64,000 bases of DNA from Paenibacillus donghaensis (GTDB taxonomy: Bacteria; Bacillota; Bacilli; Paenibacillales; Paenibacillaceae): contig NZ_CP021780.1 of assembly GCF_002192415.1 (NCBI RefSeq), positions 124,001 through 188,000 of the forward strand, in the 5' to 3' direction. A model generated the notes under the pieces. The model worked only from the letters and a program-made list of their open reading frames with translations. It was not told the DNA's origin and did no database searches. The position numbers and the translations under genes were made by a program. This document shows positions 8,654 to 18,033 of the stretch, piece by piece. Each line of letters opens with the position of its first letter. Position 1 is the first letter of the stretch.

Positions 8654-11545
8654 ATGTCCTCAGCCCTAACGGTCAGCTTGCGCTGGCTGCAGAAACCGCA
8701 GCTTGCTGCGGGAGTGACCTGGGGGATTCCCTGGGTCAAGGGGGAGTTGGGCAGCAGAGAGTTGGACCAACTGGAGCTGCTGGTCCCCGGGCAGGAGATA
8801 CCTCAGCCTATGCAGAGCAGACCCGCAGCCTATTGGCCGGATGGCAGTATCAAATGGTCCACGCATACGGCAGTCTGTGAAGCTGCAGCCCCGCTGAATT
8901 ATCGAGTCGCCAGAAATGGTGGGCGGGTGGTACGTTCGGAGTGTGAGCAGCAACTTCAGGAGCAAGAACAAGAAAAGGGGCAGGAGCAACAACGGCAAGG
9001 GCAGCAACGGCAAGAGCAGAACGAGCAGCAAGGGCAGCAAGAGCAGCGACAGCAACAACTAGAGCATGGACAGAAACAACTAGAGCATGGACTGCAACAT
9101 AAGGAGCAAGAGAAAGAGCAAAAGCATCAGCAACGCCTGCCCGACGGGCAAATAGCTGTAGAAGAGACGGCAGACGCGTTCATTGTGAATACAGGCGTCA
9201 TCGTATGCACAGTAAACAAGCAGGGCAGCGGTCTGATCCGCAGCATTGTCCGCACCTCTCCGTCTTCTACACCGGAAAGTACGGAAATCTGCAGCAGAGG
9301 CGAACTGGTCTGCATCCGCGAGCAGCGCGTAGAGGGAGCAGAGGCGGTGGTCGTGCGGCAGGAGCCGTTCACAGGCCATACGATGAAGGCGGTGCTGGAG
9401 CAGGACGGACCGCTGCAGGCCGTGGTGAAGCTGGAGGGGCTGCACCGCTTGGATGCGAGCGGGCGCGAAGGGCAGCGCCGCATTGGGAAGCGTGAAGAGC
9501 AATACCGTACTATCGAGCAGCAAGAGCAACACCTCCCCAGCGAGGACCAGCCGCAATGGCTTCCTTATACGTTGCGGCTCTATTTCCATGCCGGGCTGGA
9601 TTCGATCCGGCTCGTGCATACGTTTCATTATGACGGAGATCCGCAGCAGGATTTCATCCGCGGGCTGGGGATTGTTTTTGAGGTGCCGCAGCGCGGTCCT
9701 GCATACAACCGCCATGTGCGCTTCGCCGGAGATAGCGGAATCTTCAGCGAGTCGCCGAAGACGCTGCATACGCGACGGACCCAGGGCAAATACCGTGAAT
9801 GGTTCAAAGATCAGGTGGAAGGCCGCACGGTTGAGTTCGACCCGGAAGAGGATGCGTATTTCCTCGGACTGCTCGAAGATTCGGCGACCTGGAACAGCTT
9901 CAAGCTGGTGCAGGATTCGTCCGAGCACTACGCCATTCATAAGCGTACGGAAGCGGGCTGTACCTGGATTAAAGCGGCGGAGGGACGGCGTGCCGGAGGC
10001 CTGGGATATGTCGGTTCAGCAGGCGGCGGGCTGGCCGTGGGTATGCCGAATTTCTGGCGCAAGCACCCGTCGGGCCTGGAGGTGGACTTCATGGCTGCGG
10101 AAGCGGCGCTGTTCACCGCCTGGTTCTGGTCGCCGGACGCGGCTGTCATGGACCTGCGCCATTACGATACCCGCACCCATGTGGAGTCCTCCTACGAAGG
10201 TGCGGAGGAGCTGCGGGCCACGCCTTACGGCATCGCCAATACCAGCGAGCTGATGATATGGTGCACCGCGCAGACCCCGGGAACGGAGCTGCTGCTCGCC
10301 ATGCAGGAACAAGCAGAGCAGCCTGCCCGGCTGGTATGTGAGCCGGAATATTACCATCTGGCGGGTGCTTTTGGCATCTGGAGCCTGCCGGACCGCAGCC
10401 ATCCAGCCGCAGCTGCACTGGAAGATAAACTCGACGGCATTATCACCTTCTACCAGCAGGAGGTGGAACAGCGGAAGTGGTACGGCTACTGGGATTACGG
10501 CGATTTCATGCACAGCTATGATCCGGTCCGCCATGTCTGGAATTATGACCTCGGCGGCTGTGCCTGGCAGAACGGTGAGCTGGTTCCGCAGATGTGGCTG
10601 TGGCTGACCTTCCTGCGCACCGGCCGCAGCGATGTGTTCGCGATGGCGGAAGCCATGACCCGGCATACCAGCGAGGTCGACGCCTACCATTTCGGTGAAT
10701 ATGCCGGGCTGGGCTCCAGGCACAATGTAGTGCACTGGGGTTGTGGCTGCAAGGAAGCCCGTATCGCGATGGCCGGTCTGCACCGCTACTATTATTATCT
10801 AACCGGGGACGAGCGGATCGGCGACATTATGGATGCTGCCAAGGATGCCGATTATGCCACTGCTACCCTTGATCCGATGCGCGCTTATTTTCCGCCGGAT
10901 GAATTCCCTACGCATGTGCGGGTGGGACCGGACTGGGCGGCGTTCAGCTCCAATTGGCTGACCCGCTGGGAACGGATGCAGGATACCGCCTACCGCGACA
11001 AAATCATCACAGGCATCAACTGCATCAAAGCGGCGAAGCTGCGGCTGTTGTCGGGGCCCACGTATGGCTATGACCCGCAGACCGGCATTCTTACGGGGAT
11101 GGGGGATGACAACTGGGGCCGCCATCTGGCGATCAGCATGGGCGGGCCGCAGGTGTGGTTCGAGCTGGCCGAGATGCTGGAGGACCCGGAATGGAACGAT
11201 ATGCTGGCCGAGTTCGGTGTATTCTATAATCTGCCGCAGGAGGAGAAGGATCTGCTGAGCGGCGGATTGATTACCGGCAAGCTGCGGTTTGAGCATCCTG
11301 TGCTCAGTGTGGGCATCGCTGCTTACGGGGCTTATTACCTCAAGGATCAGGCCACCGCAGAACGCTGCTGGTCGATTCTGCTTGATAATCCGTTTGCGCT
11401 GGTGAACCTGCAGCAGGAAGCCTCCAGGGTCACGTATGTGGCGGAGCTGGATGAGATCGACTGGATCAACACTAATGAAGCATCCCAGTGGTCGCTGAAT
11501 ACGATCATCGCGCTGCAGCTGATCCCAGAGGCTTTGCCCCGATAG
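8654..11545 (+). CDS. PL26/YetA-like exo-rhamnogalacturonan lyase
   Basis: Probable intracellular exo-acting lyase that trims rhamnogalacturonan oligomers (963 aa). I recognise the YetA/PcRGLX layout: an N-terminal beta domain, then an (alpha/alpha) barrel with motifs such as HNVVHWGCGCKEARIAM and YWDYGDFMHSYD. AAAAAGGAG lies 9 bases before ATG 8654, favouring it over ATG 8630. No signal peptide is present. Residues about 98-160 are a Gln/Glu/Lys-rich low-complexity insert absent from the expected domain, followed by a smaller Gln/Glu-rich loop near residue 280-300. B. subtilis yetA lies near yes/lpl pectin genes, matching the context here. The enzyme class is inferred from family resemblance. 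Confidence 0.82.
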   Translation: MSSALTVSLRWLQKPQLAAGVTWGIPWVKGELGSRELDQLELLVPGQEIPQPMQSRPAAYWPDGSIKWSTHTAVCEAAAPLNYRVARNGGRVVRSECEQQLQEQEQEKGQEQQRQGQQRQEQNEQQGQQEQRQQQLEHGQKQLEHGLQHKEQEKEQKHQQRLPDGQIAVEETADAFIVNTGVIVCTVNKQGSGLIRSIVRTSPSSTPESTEICSRGELVCIREQRVEGAEAVVVRQEPFTGHTMKAVLEQDGPLQAVVKLEGLHRLDASGREGQRRIGKREEQYRTIEQQEQHLPSEDQPQWLPYTLRLYFHAGLDSIRLVHTFHYDGDPQQDFIRGLGIVFEVPQRGPAYNRHVRFAGDSGIFSESPKTLHTRRTQGKYREWFKDQVEGRTVEFDPEEDAYFLGLLEDSATWNSFKLVQDSSEHYAIHKRTEAGCTWIKAAEGRRAGGLGYVGSAGGGLAVGMPNFWRKHPSGLEVDFMAAEAALFTAWFWSPDAAVMDLRHYDTRTHVESSYEGAEELRATPYGIANTSELMIWCTAQTPGTELLLAMQEQAEQPARLVCEPEYYHLAGAFGIWSLPDRSHPAAAALEDKLDGIITFYQQEVEQRKWYGYWDYGDFMHSYDPVRHVWNYDLGGCAWQNGELVPQMWLWLTFLRTGRSDVFAMAEAMTRHTSEVDAYHFGEYAGLGSRHNVVHWGCGCKEARIAMAGLHRYYYYLTGDERIGDIMDAAKDADYATATLDPMRAYFPPDEFPTHVRVGPDWAAFSSNWLTRWERMQDTAYRDKIITGINCIKAAKLRLLSGPTYGYDPQTGILTGMGDDNWGRHLAISMGGPQVWFELAEMLEDPEWNDMLAEFGVFYNLPQEEKDLLSGGLITGKLRFEHPVLSVGIAAYGAYYLKDQATAERCWSILLDNPFALVNLQQEASRVTYVAELDEIDWINTNEASQWSLNTIIALQLIPEALPR

Positions 11546-11556
11546 GAGGTGGTCTT

Positions 11557-12252
11557 ATGAATGAACCAGCCAGAGAACAACTGATCCCCCAAGGCTTGCG
11601 GAAGCTCTACCAGAATCCGCTGGCTTCTCCAGAAGATGTGGCCGGATTCCGGCTGGAGGGGGAAGGCGCGCTTACGTTCCCAATGAAGCGGCTGAGGCTG
11701 GAGAGCACACGGAGCGCCGAAGAAGGGCAGAAGGCCAATCTGGTGCTTTGGTGCCCCGAGACATTCCCCGGCGACCTTGCGGTCTCCTGGGAGTTCCGCC
11801 CGCTGAAGGAGCCGGGGCTGGCCATTTTGTTCTTCGCCGCGCAGGGCGCAGGCGGCAAGGATCTGTTCGATCCCTCGCTTCCGCGCCGCACCGGCGAATA
11901 TGAGCAGTACCATCACGGGTCGATGGACGCTTTTCACATCTCTTATTTCCGCCGGATGTGGACCGAAGAGCGTCAATTCCACACCTGTAATCTGCGCAAA
12001 AGCTATGGCTTTCATCTGGTCGCCCAAGGAGCGGACCCGCTGCCCGATGTTCCCGATATGAACGGACCATACCGGATGCTGGTGCTGAAGCAAGGCGCGC
12101 GTGTTACCTTCGCCATCAATGGACTGGTGTTGTTCACCTGGGAAGACGACGGCAGCAGTTATGGCCCGCTGCTGGCAGGGGGCCGGATCGGCTTCCGCCA
12201 GATGGCGCCGCTGATTGCCGAATATGGGGATTTGGTTGTATATGGAGAGTAG
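11557..12252 (+). CDS. YesU-like DUF1961 family protein
   Basis: A 231-residue protein of the DUF1961 family, with a jelly-roll-like beta-rich sequence and no signal peptide. AGGAGGTGG precedes ATG 11557, 11 bases after the lyase stop, so both are probably one transcript. The B. subtilis homologue YesU is encoded within the rhamnogalacturonan yes cluster; its reaction is unproven, although the fold suggests carbohydrate binding or a lyase/hydrolase accessory role. The sequence FHISYFRRMWTEERQFHTCN near the middle looks like a conserved core. Family assignment is fairly secure, activity is not. Confidence 0.8.
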   Translation: MNEPAREQLIPQGLRKLYQNPLASPEDVAGFRLEGEGALTFPMKRLRLESTRSAEEGQKANLVLWCPETFPGDLAVSWEFRPLKEPGLAILFFAAQGAGGKDLFDPSLPRRTGEYEQYHHGSMDAFHISYFRRMWTEERQFHTCNLRKSYGFHLVAQGADPLPDVPDMNGPYRMLVLKQGARVTFAINGLVLFTWEDDGSSYGPLLAGGRIGFRQMAPLIAEYGDLVVYGE

Positions 12253-12298
12253 GGCAGCAGGCGGCAGCCGGTTGTCGGAAGAAGGAGCGAGATCACAT

Positions 12299-13099
12299 AT
12301 GCCTAATATTTATTATTGTTTCCCGCAAGGCAAGCACAAGGTGCTGACCATGAGCTATGACGACGGCAGAAGAGCAGACGAACGGCTGGTACAGCTATTT
12401 AACCGCAATGGAATCCGCGGGACCTTTCATCTGAATTCCGGTCTGCTTGGTGAAGGCGACCGGATTGCAGCTGAGGAGGTTGCTGACCTTTACGCAGGCC
12501 ATGAGGTGTCGGCACATACCAGCCATCACCCTACATTGGCCCGCTGCCCACTGGAGCAGATTGTCGATGAGATTATGGAGGACCGCAAAGGGCTGGAACG
12601 TCTGCTTAAGGTTCCGGTGCGCGGCATGTCCTATCCGAATGGTTCGTTCAACACGGCGATCAAGCAGCTGCTGCCTTCGTTGGGCATTGAATATGCCAGA
12701 GCGGTGCAGACCACCGGCAGCTTCGCCATACCGGAAGACTATCTGGAATGGCGGGGCACCTGCCATCATAATGACCGCCTGCTGGAGCATGCAGAGACGT
12801 TCAAGGGGCTGCATAAGCGGCAGTACCTGTATATGATGTACGTCTGGGGTCACAGCTATGAATTCGATAACGATAATAACTGGGACCTGATGGAACGTTT
12901 CTGTGAGCAGCTGGGTGGTCAGGATGACATCTGGTATGCGACCAATATCGAAATTTATAACTACATGAAGGCTTGCGAGCGGCTGGTGTTCTCGGCGGCG
13001 CGGGATTTCGTCTATAATCCGGGTGCGGCCACGCTCTGGATGGAGGTTGGCGGCAGCGCGGTGGAGATTCCCGGTGGCGTTACCGTGGAATTGTCCTAA
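12299..13099 (+). CDS. Polysaccharide deacetylase (NodB fold)
   Basis: Carbohydrate esterase 4-type enzyme of 266 aa, likely removing acetyl groups from pectin oligomers. Motif 1 is MSYDDGRR near residue 15 (catalytic Asp and metal Asp), motif 2 is SAHTSHH near residue 68 (two metal-binding His), and SYPNGSF resembles motif 3. There is no signal sequence, so it would act in the cytoplasm. GAAGGAG precedes ATG 12299; the longer frame from 12215 overlaps the previous gene and lacks a site. Pectin rhamnogalacturonan is often acetylated, which explains its place here; the actual substrate is inferred. Confidence 0.88.
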   Translation: MPNIYYCFPQGKHKVLTMSYDDGRRADERLVQLFNRNGIRGTFHLNSGLLGEGDRIAAEEVADLYAGHEVSAHTSHHPTLARCPLEQIVDEIMEDRKGLERLLKVPVRGMSYPNGSFNTAIKQLLPSLGIEYARAVQTTGSFAIPEDYLEWRGTCHHNDRLLEHAETFKGLHKRQYLYMMYVWGHSYEFDNDNNWDLMERFCEQLGGQDDIWYATNIEIYNYMKACERLVFSAARDFVYNPGAATLWMEVGGSAVEIPGGVTVELS

Positions 13100-13147
13100 G
13101 CAGGTCTGTAGACATTAGTCAGTAGACAGGAGGCATAATTTAAGCTT

Positions 13148-14419
13148 ATGCATAATCAAAATCAACTGAGATCACCTTTCCCTTTGGCAGCGATCGATAT
13201 TTCCGCCGCCGGTCCACGCTGCAAAATGCTGCTGGGCGACCTGAACGGAGACGGCCGGGCAGAGCTGCTGCTGGTGCAGCCGGATAACCGCCAGGATGTG
13301 CGGTATATTCCTCATCAGGTGCAGTGTCTCACCGCTTTTGATCTGGACGGCAGGCTGTTATGGCAGACCGGAACTCCTGATCCAGGAGCGGGCAGCCAAG
13401 GCTCGGATTATCCGGCCCAGCTCTGTGACATCGACGGCGATGGCAGGCTGGAGGTGCTGTGTGTCATGGATGGGCGCTTCCAGATTCTCGACGGTGCGAC
13501 GGGCAGTCTGAAGGCTGTGCACGATCTGCCTGCTCCCCATGCCCATGACTGCATCATTATTGCCAATCTGAGCGGCGGCAGCCAGGCGAGGGATATCATT
13601 CTCAAAGACCGTTATCATCAGCTATGGGCGATGGACCAGGATTTCAAGCTGCTGTGGACGCATAAAGGCAATGTGGGGCATTTCCCCTGGGTGCATGATC
13701 TGAATGGCGATCATCATGACGAGGTGATGGCCGGGTATGATCTGCTGGATCACAACGGGAAGCTGCAATGGAGCTGCCGTGATCTGGAGGATCATGCGGA
13801 CTGCATCTGGGCCGGAGACGTGAACGGCGACGGGCTGCCGGAGCTGGTAATCGGCGGCAGCGTGACCGTGATGTATGACCGGGATGGCCAGGAGCTGTGG
13901 CGTTATGCAGGCTCAATCGAGTCGCAGCACCTGGCGCTGGGCCGGTTCAGGCCAGACCTTCCGGGTCTGCAGGTCGCGGGGCTGGACCGGATGGTCCGCG
14001 AGGATGACGGCAAAGGGCTGAAGGGCAAGGACGCCTTGTTCCTGCTGGACAATGAAGGCCGGGAGCTGTGGAAGGAGGAACGCACCACTTCCGGCTGGCT
14101 GACCATAGTGGAGACGTTCAGCCACTGGACGCCGGACGCGCCGGATTACATCCTCGCTTACCGCCGGGGCGGGGGTGTTCTTCCGGCACTCTATGACGGC
14201 CATATGCAGATTGTGGCCCAATTTCCTGAGGAAGGTTACGTTGTCCACGCCGATCTGCTCGGCTGCGGCACAGAGCAGGCGGTGATCTATACCGATGAGA
14301 CAGCTACGATATACGCCAGCGAACCGCTGGAACTGGCCGCTAGATCAGGTGGCCCGTTGCCCCAGTCTAAAAGGTTGTACAGCTCCACGCTGTATCCGGG
14401 CGGCGAGATCACAGTGTGA
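13148..14419 (+). CDS. FG-GAP-type beta-propeller protein, PL11 lyase-like
   Basis: A 423-residue protein made of repeated beta-propeller blades with calcium-binding motifs: DLNGDGRAE, DIDGDGRLE, DLNGDHHDE and DVNGDGLPE. These resemble blades of family 11 rhamnogalacturonan lyases (YesW/YesX), but the protein is shorter than those enzymes (about 600 aa) and has no signal peptide. It may be a divergent intracellular lyase or a binding protein. GGAGG lies about 14 bases before ATG 13148. Its stop overlaps the start region of the GH105 gene, so translation is probably coupled. Confidence 0.75.
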   Translation: MHNQNQLRSPFPLAAIDISAAGPRCKMLLGDLNGDGRAELLLVQPDNRQDVRYIPHQVQCLTAFDLDGRLLWQTGTPDPGAGSQGSDYPAQLCDIDGDGRLEVLCVMDGRFQILDGATGSLKAVHDLPAPHAHDCIIIANLSGGSQARDIILKDRYHQLWAMDQDFKLLWTHKGNVGHFPWVHDLNGDHHDEVMAGYDLLDHNGKLQWSCRDLEDHADCIWAGDVNGDGLPELVIGGSVTVMYDRDGQELWRYAGSIESQHLALGRFRPDLPGLQVAGLDRMVREDDGKGLKGKDALFLLDNEGRELWKEERTTSGWLTIVETFSHWTPDAPDYILAYRRGGGVLPALYDGHMQIVAQFPEEGYVVHADLLGCGTEQAVIYTDETATIYASEPLELAARSGGPLPQSKRLYSSTLYPGGEITV

Positions 14420-14436
14420 GGGAGGAAGTGAGCAGA

Positions 14437-16764
14437 ATGGCTCTGATTCCCGAGTATTTCCCTGAGCATGACAGCATCGCACGTTATGCGGGCGGTGATT
14501 CCGCGAATGTGCTGGCTGCGGTTGCCGGCCGTTATATCGGCGCGAATCCGCCGCAGCCCCCGGTCTACCGGGTCCATTCGCGCAGCGGATTCCGGCGGCG
14601 GAGCGATTGCCGCTATGAGATGAATCTGGGCGAGCGGTTCCCGGAGCTTGAGCCGGGGCAATTCGTCTATGGCTGGTCCAAGCTGTGGAGCGAGCAGGAG
14701 ACGGAGGCTCCGCTGGCAGCGAGCTGCTACGGCCCGCTCAAGTTGTTCATCAACGGCCGCCAGGCCTTCGCCTCCAACTTGAACGATGATGTGTTCCCGG
14801 AACGCAGAACCTCGTTCCGGGCCACGCTGGACAAGGGGTGGAACCACCTTGTCCTGGAGTTCGCCGCCACCGCCACCGGCTGCGGCGGCGTGGTTGGCAC
14901 AGGCAGCGTGAAGGGATCGCCGCTGCATGTGCTTGTGCCCGCCCCCGCGAGGCAGAGCGGCGGGGAGGGCTGGATCTACAGCGGGCCGCAAGCCGCCCGC
15001 TGGCCGGTCTCGGCGCTGCCGGGCCGCCGGGACGGCGAGGCAGCGGGCACAGGCGCGCCGGAGCCTGGCGCGGCGCGGGTTGCCGCAGGCGGACTCGCCG
15101 GCTACGGCGCGGACGCCCGGGGCGCAGCGGCGGAAGCGGAGCTGGCGGCGCGCTGCGCGTGGTATCCCGCGGGGCAGTGGACGCCCCGCGAAATGGCGGA
15201 CGGCAACCTCTCCCGGATCTTCGGGAGGGTGCCGGGAGCCAAAGCTCTGGCCTGGTGCAAGCTGGATGTGCGCAGCACGCAGGGCGCGGTCCTGCACGGC
15301 AGCTATCGCGGAGCAGCACCAGCCACTGTCTACGTGGACGGGCAACTGGCCGCTACGCTGCAGCCGGGAAGCGGAGTCACCCAGCTTCCGCTTCAGCTGG
15401 GGTACGGCATCCATGAGCTGATCGTCGAAGCGGTCTGCGGCGATGGCGACGGCGGCTGGGGCTTCGAGCTGGAGGTGCTGCCCGGCAGCCCGCCGGCTGC
15501 GCTGATCCAGCCGTATCCGGTGGAAGGCATGACCGGGACATGGCTGTATCTTGGACCGTTCAGTGCAGCGGGTGCGCCAACAATTGCCGAGCTGGCGGCT
15601 ATGGATCGCTTGTTCGGCAGCGGGGCCGAACAGACCTTCTGGCGGGTCGATCAGCCGGACAGCTGGGTGCGGCCTTATCTGGAGAGCGGGATGTACGGCC
15701 GCTGGAATTATCCGCTTGGGGTAACGCTCTACGGACTGCTGAGAACAGGCGCGGAGCTGTCCGCTCCCCATTATAGCGAATATGCCCAGCGGCATATCGG
15801 GCAGTGCACCGCCCTGCATGAATACGCGCTCTGGGACCGCGATCAATATGGTGCGCCGGGCATCAACCACCAGCTGGCGATGATGGATTCGCTGGACGAC
15901 TGCGGCTCCTTCGGAGCGGCCATGCTGGAGGCCCATAAGCTGTCGCCCCTGCGGGGAGCCGAGCAAGCTGCTGCCGATATCGCCGCCTACATTACCGAAG
16001 TACAGGACCGCCTGCCGGACGGAGCCTTGTACCGGGTCAGAGGTACGGTCGATTTCATGCAGGACACGATGTGGTGCGATGATCTGTACATGAGCACGCC
16101 GTTTCTGGCCAAATATGCTCAGCTGAGCGGAGATTCCGCTTATCAGGAGGATGCGGTTTCGCAGTTTCTTCTATATAAAAAGCGGCTGTTCCAGCCGGAG
16201 CCTGGCATCATGCATCATGTCTATGATTATAAGTTTGACCGCCCGAACGGTGTGCCTTGGGGCCGGGGCAACGGCTGGGTGATCTTCTCGCTGGCTGAGC
16301 TGCTGTCCGTCCTGCCGGAATCGCATGCCCGGCGTCCGCAGCTGCTGGAGTTTCTGCGTCAGCTCAGCAAAGGGTATCTCCGGCTGCAGGATGAGCAGGG
16401 ATTGTGGCATCAGGTGCTGACTGATCCTGAATCCTATGCCGAGGCATCCTGCACCTCGATGTTTATTTACGCTTTTGCCCGAAGCGTGCGCAGCGGCTGG
16501 CTCCCTGAGCCAGAAGCCTATATCGCCTCCGCCATTCAGGGTTGGGATGCCTTGTCCCGCTACTGTATCGACAAACAAGGCAATGTCTATGGCGTCTGCC
16601 GCGGCTCCGGGTATTCCTTCAATCCACTGTATTATAAGGAGGAGCTGAGTTGGCAGCTGAACGATACCCACGGCATCGGCATTGTGCTGCTGGCAGGCAT
16701 TGAGCTGCGCCGGATGCTTGCAGCGCTTGGGGCAGAGCAGACCGAGCCGATGCGAGTCATCTGA
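14437..16764 (+). CDS. GH105 unsaturated rhamnogalacturonyl hydrolase with long N-terminal region
   Basis: The C-terminal half (about residues 400-760) is a GH105 (alpha/six-hairpin) enzyme that removes the unsaturated galacturonyl residue left by lyases. MWCDDLYMSTPFLAKYAQ carries the likely catalytic Asp, and GRGNGWVIFSLAELL and ASCTSMFIYAFARSV are family signatures. The N-terminal 390 residues hold two beta-rich modules (LFINGRQAFASNL, VYVDGQLAATL) joined by an Ala/Gly-rich, very GC-rich linker near residues 165-240. Single-domain relatives such as YteR are about 370 aa, so this is an extended version. ATG 14437 has GGAGG 11 bases upstream; GTG 14416 and 14428 are alternatives. No signal peptide is seen. 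Confidence 0.88.
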   Translation: MALIPEYFPEHDSIARYAGGDSANVLAAVAGRYIGANPPQPPVYRVHSRSGFRRRSDCRYEMNLGERFPELEPGQFVYGWSKLWSEQETEAPLAASCYGPLKLFINGRQAFASNLNDDVFPERRTSFRATLDKGWNHLVLEFAATATGCGGVVGTGSVKGSPLHVLVPAPARQSGGEGWIYSGPQAARWPVSALPGRRDGEAAGTGAPEPGAARVAAGGLAGYGADARGAAAEAELAARCAWYPAGQWTPREMADGNLSRIFGRVPGAKALAWCKLDVRSTQGAVLHGSYRGAAPATVYVDGQLAATLQPGSGVTQLPLQLGYGIHELIVEAVCGDGDGGWGFELEVLPGSPPAALIQPYPVEGMTGTWLYLGPFSAAGAPTIAELAAMDRLFGSGAEQTFWRVDQPDSWVRPYLESGMYGRWNYPLGVTLYGLLRTGAELSAPHYSEYAQRHIGQCTALHEYALWDRDQYGAPGINHQLAMMDSLDDCGSFGAAMLEAHKLSPLRGAEQAAADIAAYITEVQDRLPDGALYRVRGTVDFMQDTMWCDDLYMSTPFLAKYAQLSGDSAYQEDAVSQFLLYKKRLFQPEPGIMHHVYDYKFDRPNGVPWGRGNGWVIFSLAELLSVLPESHARRPQLLEFLRQLSKGYLRLQDEQGLWHQVLTDPESYAEASCTSMFIYAFARSVRSGWLPEPEAYIASAIQGWDALSRYCIDKQGNVYGVCRGSGYSFNPLYYKEELSWQLNDTHGIGIVLLAGIELRRMLAALGAEQTEPMRVI

Positions 16765-16801
16765 GCTGTTTTTGAGTCTTAGACATCTTCTTTTCCAACG
16801 T

Positions 16802-16845
16802 AAAAAGGTCACAAGCTGCCAATCCCGGCACTTGTGACCTTTTTA
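16802..16845. terminator. Terminator after the pectin operon
   Basis: AAAAAGGTCACAAG and CTTGTGACCTTTTT form a 14-bp stem with a 16-base loop. It can act in both directions, but the minus-strand SLH gene ends about 200 bases further on. Confidence 0.85.
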
Positions 16846-16859
16846 TTATTCTATTTTAC

Positions 16860-17021
16860 TATTATTACTTAAGCCTCTTGCCTCTGATATAGGTTTTAGC
16901 TTTCTAAGGAGTCCGCGTAGGTGGCTATAGGGAAATTCCCTATAACTACCTTGAATCCCCATTCTGAGACCAACTAGCGGTAGGAAATCCCTCTAATTTG
17001 TCGCTGGACCTAAGTAGTAAC
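16860..17021. repeat. MITE-like repeat copy
   Basis: It ends in CCTAAGTAGTAAC (17009-17021) and begins with a degenerate ATTATTACTTAAG. Its interior, CGTAGGTGGCTATAGGG (about 16914), matches in reverse the interior of the copy at 18509-18726, and it contains a GGGAAATTCCC palindrome. Non-coding. Confidence 0.55.
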
Positions 17022-17055
17022 ATTTTGTTATTCTACTTGCTCCTTCAACGCTGAA

Positions 17056-18033
17056 TTATTCCGTGCTGACAGAGGAGTTCAGCCAGCTGGAGCCGGTTAC
17101 AGGCACCGCTGTAGCGGTATAGCCTTCGGGGAGATAAGTTACTACCGTGCCTTTGGAGATGACCTGAGGGTACATTTTGTCAGGGTCCGGATCGGTGATC
17201 TTGAAATAGATTACAGCTGTTGTGGCACCTGTGAATTCAATGCGCTCCACGGCCACGCCGTACCCCGGATGGGGCAGATTGTTGACGGTAACCGTAGCTT
17301 TGTTGACGCCTTCAGCCACTTTTTCCAGTGCAACGTCTGTATCGGCGTTATTGACCGGCATCGGTTCGGGTTCGGAAGGTTCGATCACACGTGCGGCGAA
17401 ATCGGCGGCATCATGGATCATAACAGCGGCTTCGGAGCGGGTAATGGTATCCATCGGACGGAACTTCCCGTTGTCCAGTGTGATAATCCGCGTGTTCAGC
17501 AGAATCTGCATGCTGTTCATCACTTCGTTCGAGAGCTTGCCGCCATCAGCGACCTCTACATACATTCTGGTAACAGGGAAATCCCCTTTGCTCTGCAGGG
17601 CCTGAGTCAGCAGGTGGGCGAATTGTGCCCGCGTCATCTCAGCATTCGGATCTACATTCTGCGCCAGGGACAGGCCGTTCTGCTTGGCAATCAGGAAGGA
17701 GGAAGCATACCACGAGTTGTCGCTAACCTTGTCAAAAAAAGTGCTGGCCGTAGCCGAACTGCTGCCAATGCTTGGCTGCGGGGACAGCTCCAGTCCTTTG
17801 ACGAGGAATTGTATACCCTGAGCCATAGTGACTTTGGCTTTCGGAGCGAATTTGTCGCTGGTTACTCCACTGATTACGCCGGCGTCATACAGAGCGTTGA
17901 TCTTAGCTTCCGCAGGATCGCCTTTCAGGTCGGAGAATGCAAATGCCGATGCTCCAAACGATAAGCTGGCTGCCAGAATTCCGCACGCTATAGTCATTTT
18001 TTTAGCGCTCATTGTAAGATTTGTCTTCTTCAT
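17056..18033 (-). CDS. S-layer homology (SLH) domain protein
   Basis: Secreted cell-wall protein of 325 aa. A signal peptide (basic start, then GILAASLSFGASAFA) ends near residue 31. SLH-type repeats follow: FSDLKGDPAEAKINALYDAGVI, a second around NSWYASSFLIAKQNGL with MTRAQFAHLL, and a third near ITRSEAAVMI. These bind pyruvylated secondary wall polymer in related proteins. The C-terminal 100 residues form a beta-rich domain ending in a cleaved-looking acidic tail. GAGGTG precedes the start on the minus strand. It stands alone, convergent with the pectin operon. Its ligand is unknown. Confidence 0.88.
   Translation of the reverse strand: MKKTNLTMSAKKMTIACGILAASLSFGASAFAFSDLKGDPAEAKINALYDAGVISGVTSDKFAPKAKVTMAQGIQFLVKGLELSPQPSIGSSSATASTFFDKVSDNSWYASSFLIAKQNGLSLAQNVDPNAEMTRAQFAHLLTQALQSKGDFPVTRMYVEVADGGKLSNEVMNSMQILLNTRIITLDNGKFRPMDTITRSEAAVMIHDAADFAARVIEPSEPEPMPVNNADTDVALEKVAEGVNKATVTVNNLPHPGYGVAVERIEFTGATTAVIYFKITDPDPDKMYPQVISKGTVVTYLPEGYTATAVPVTGSSWLNSSVSTE

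Noticed and set aside
14287..15966. 559-codon minus-strand frame opposite the GH105 gene
   Set aside because: A shadow frame in GC-rich coding DNA; the plus strand carries clear domains.
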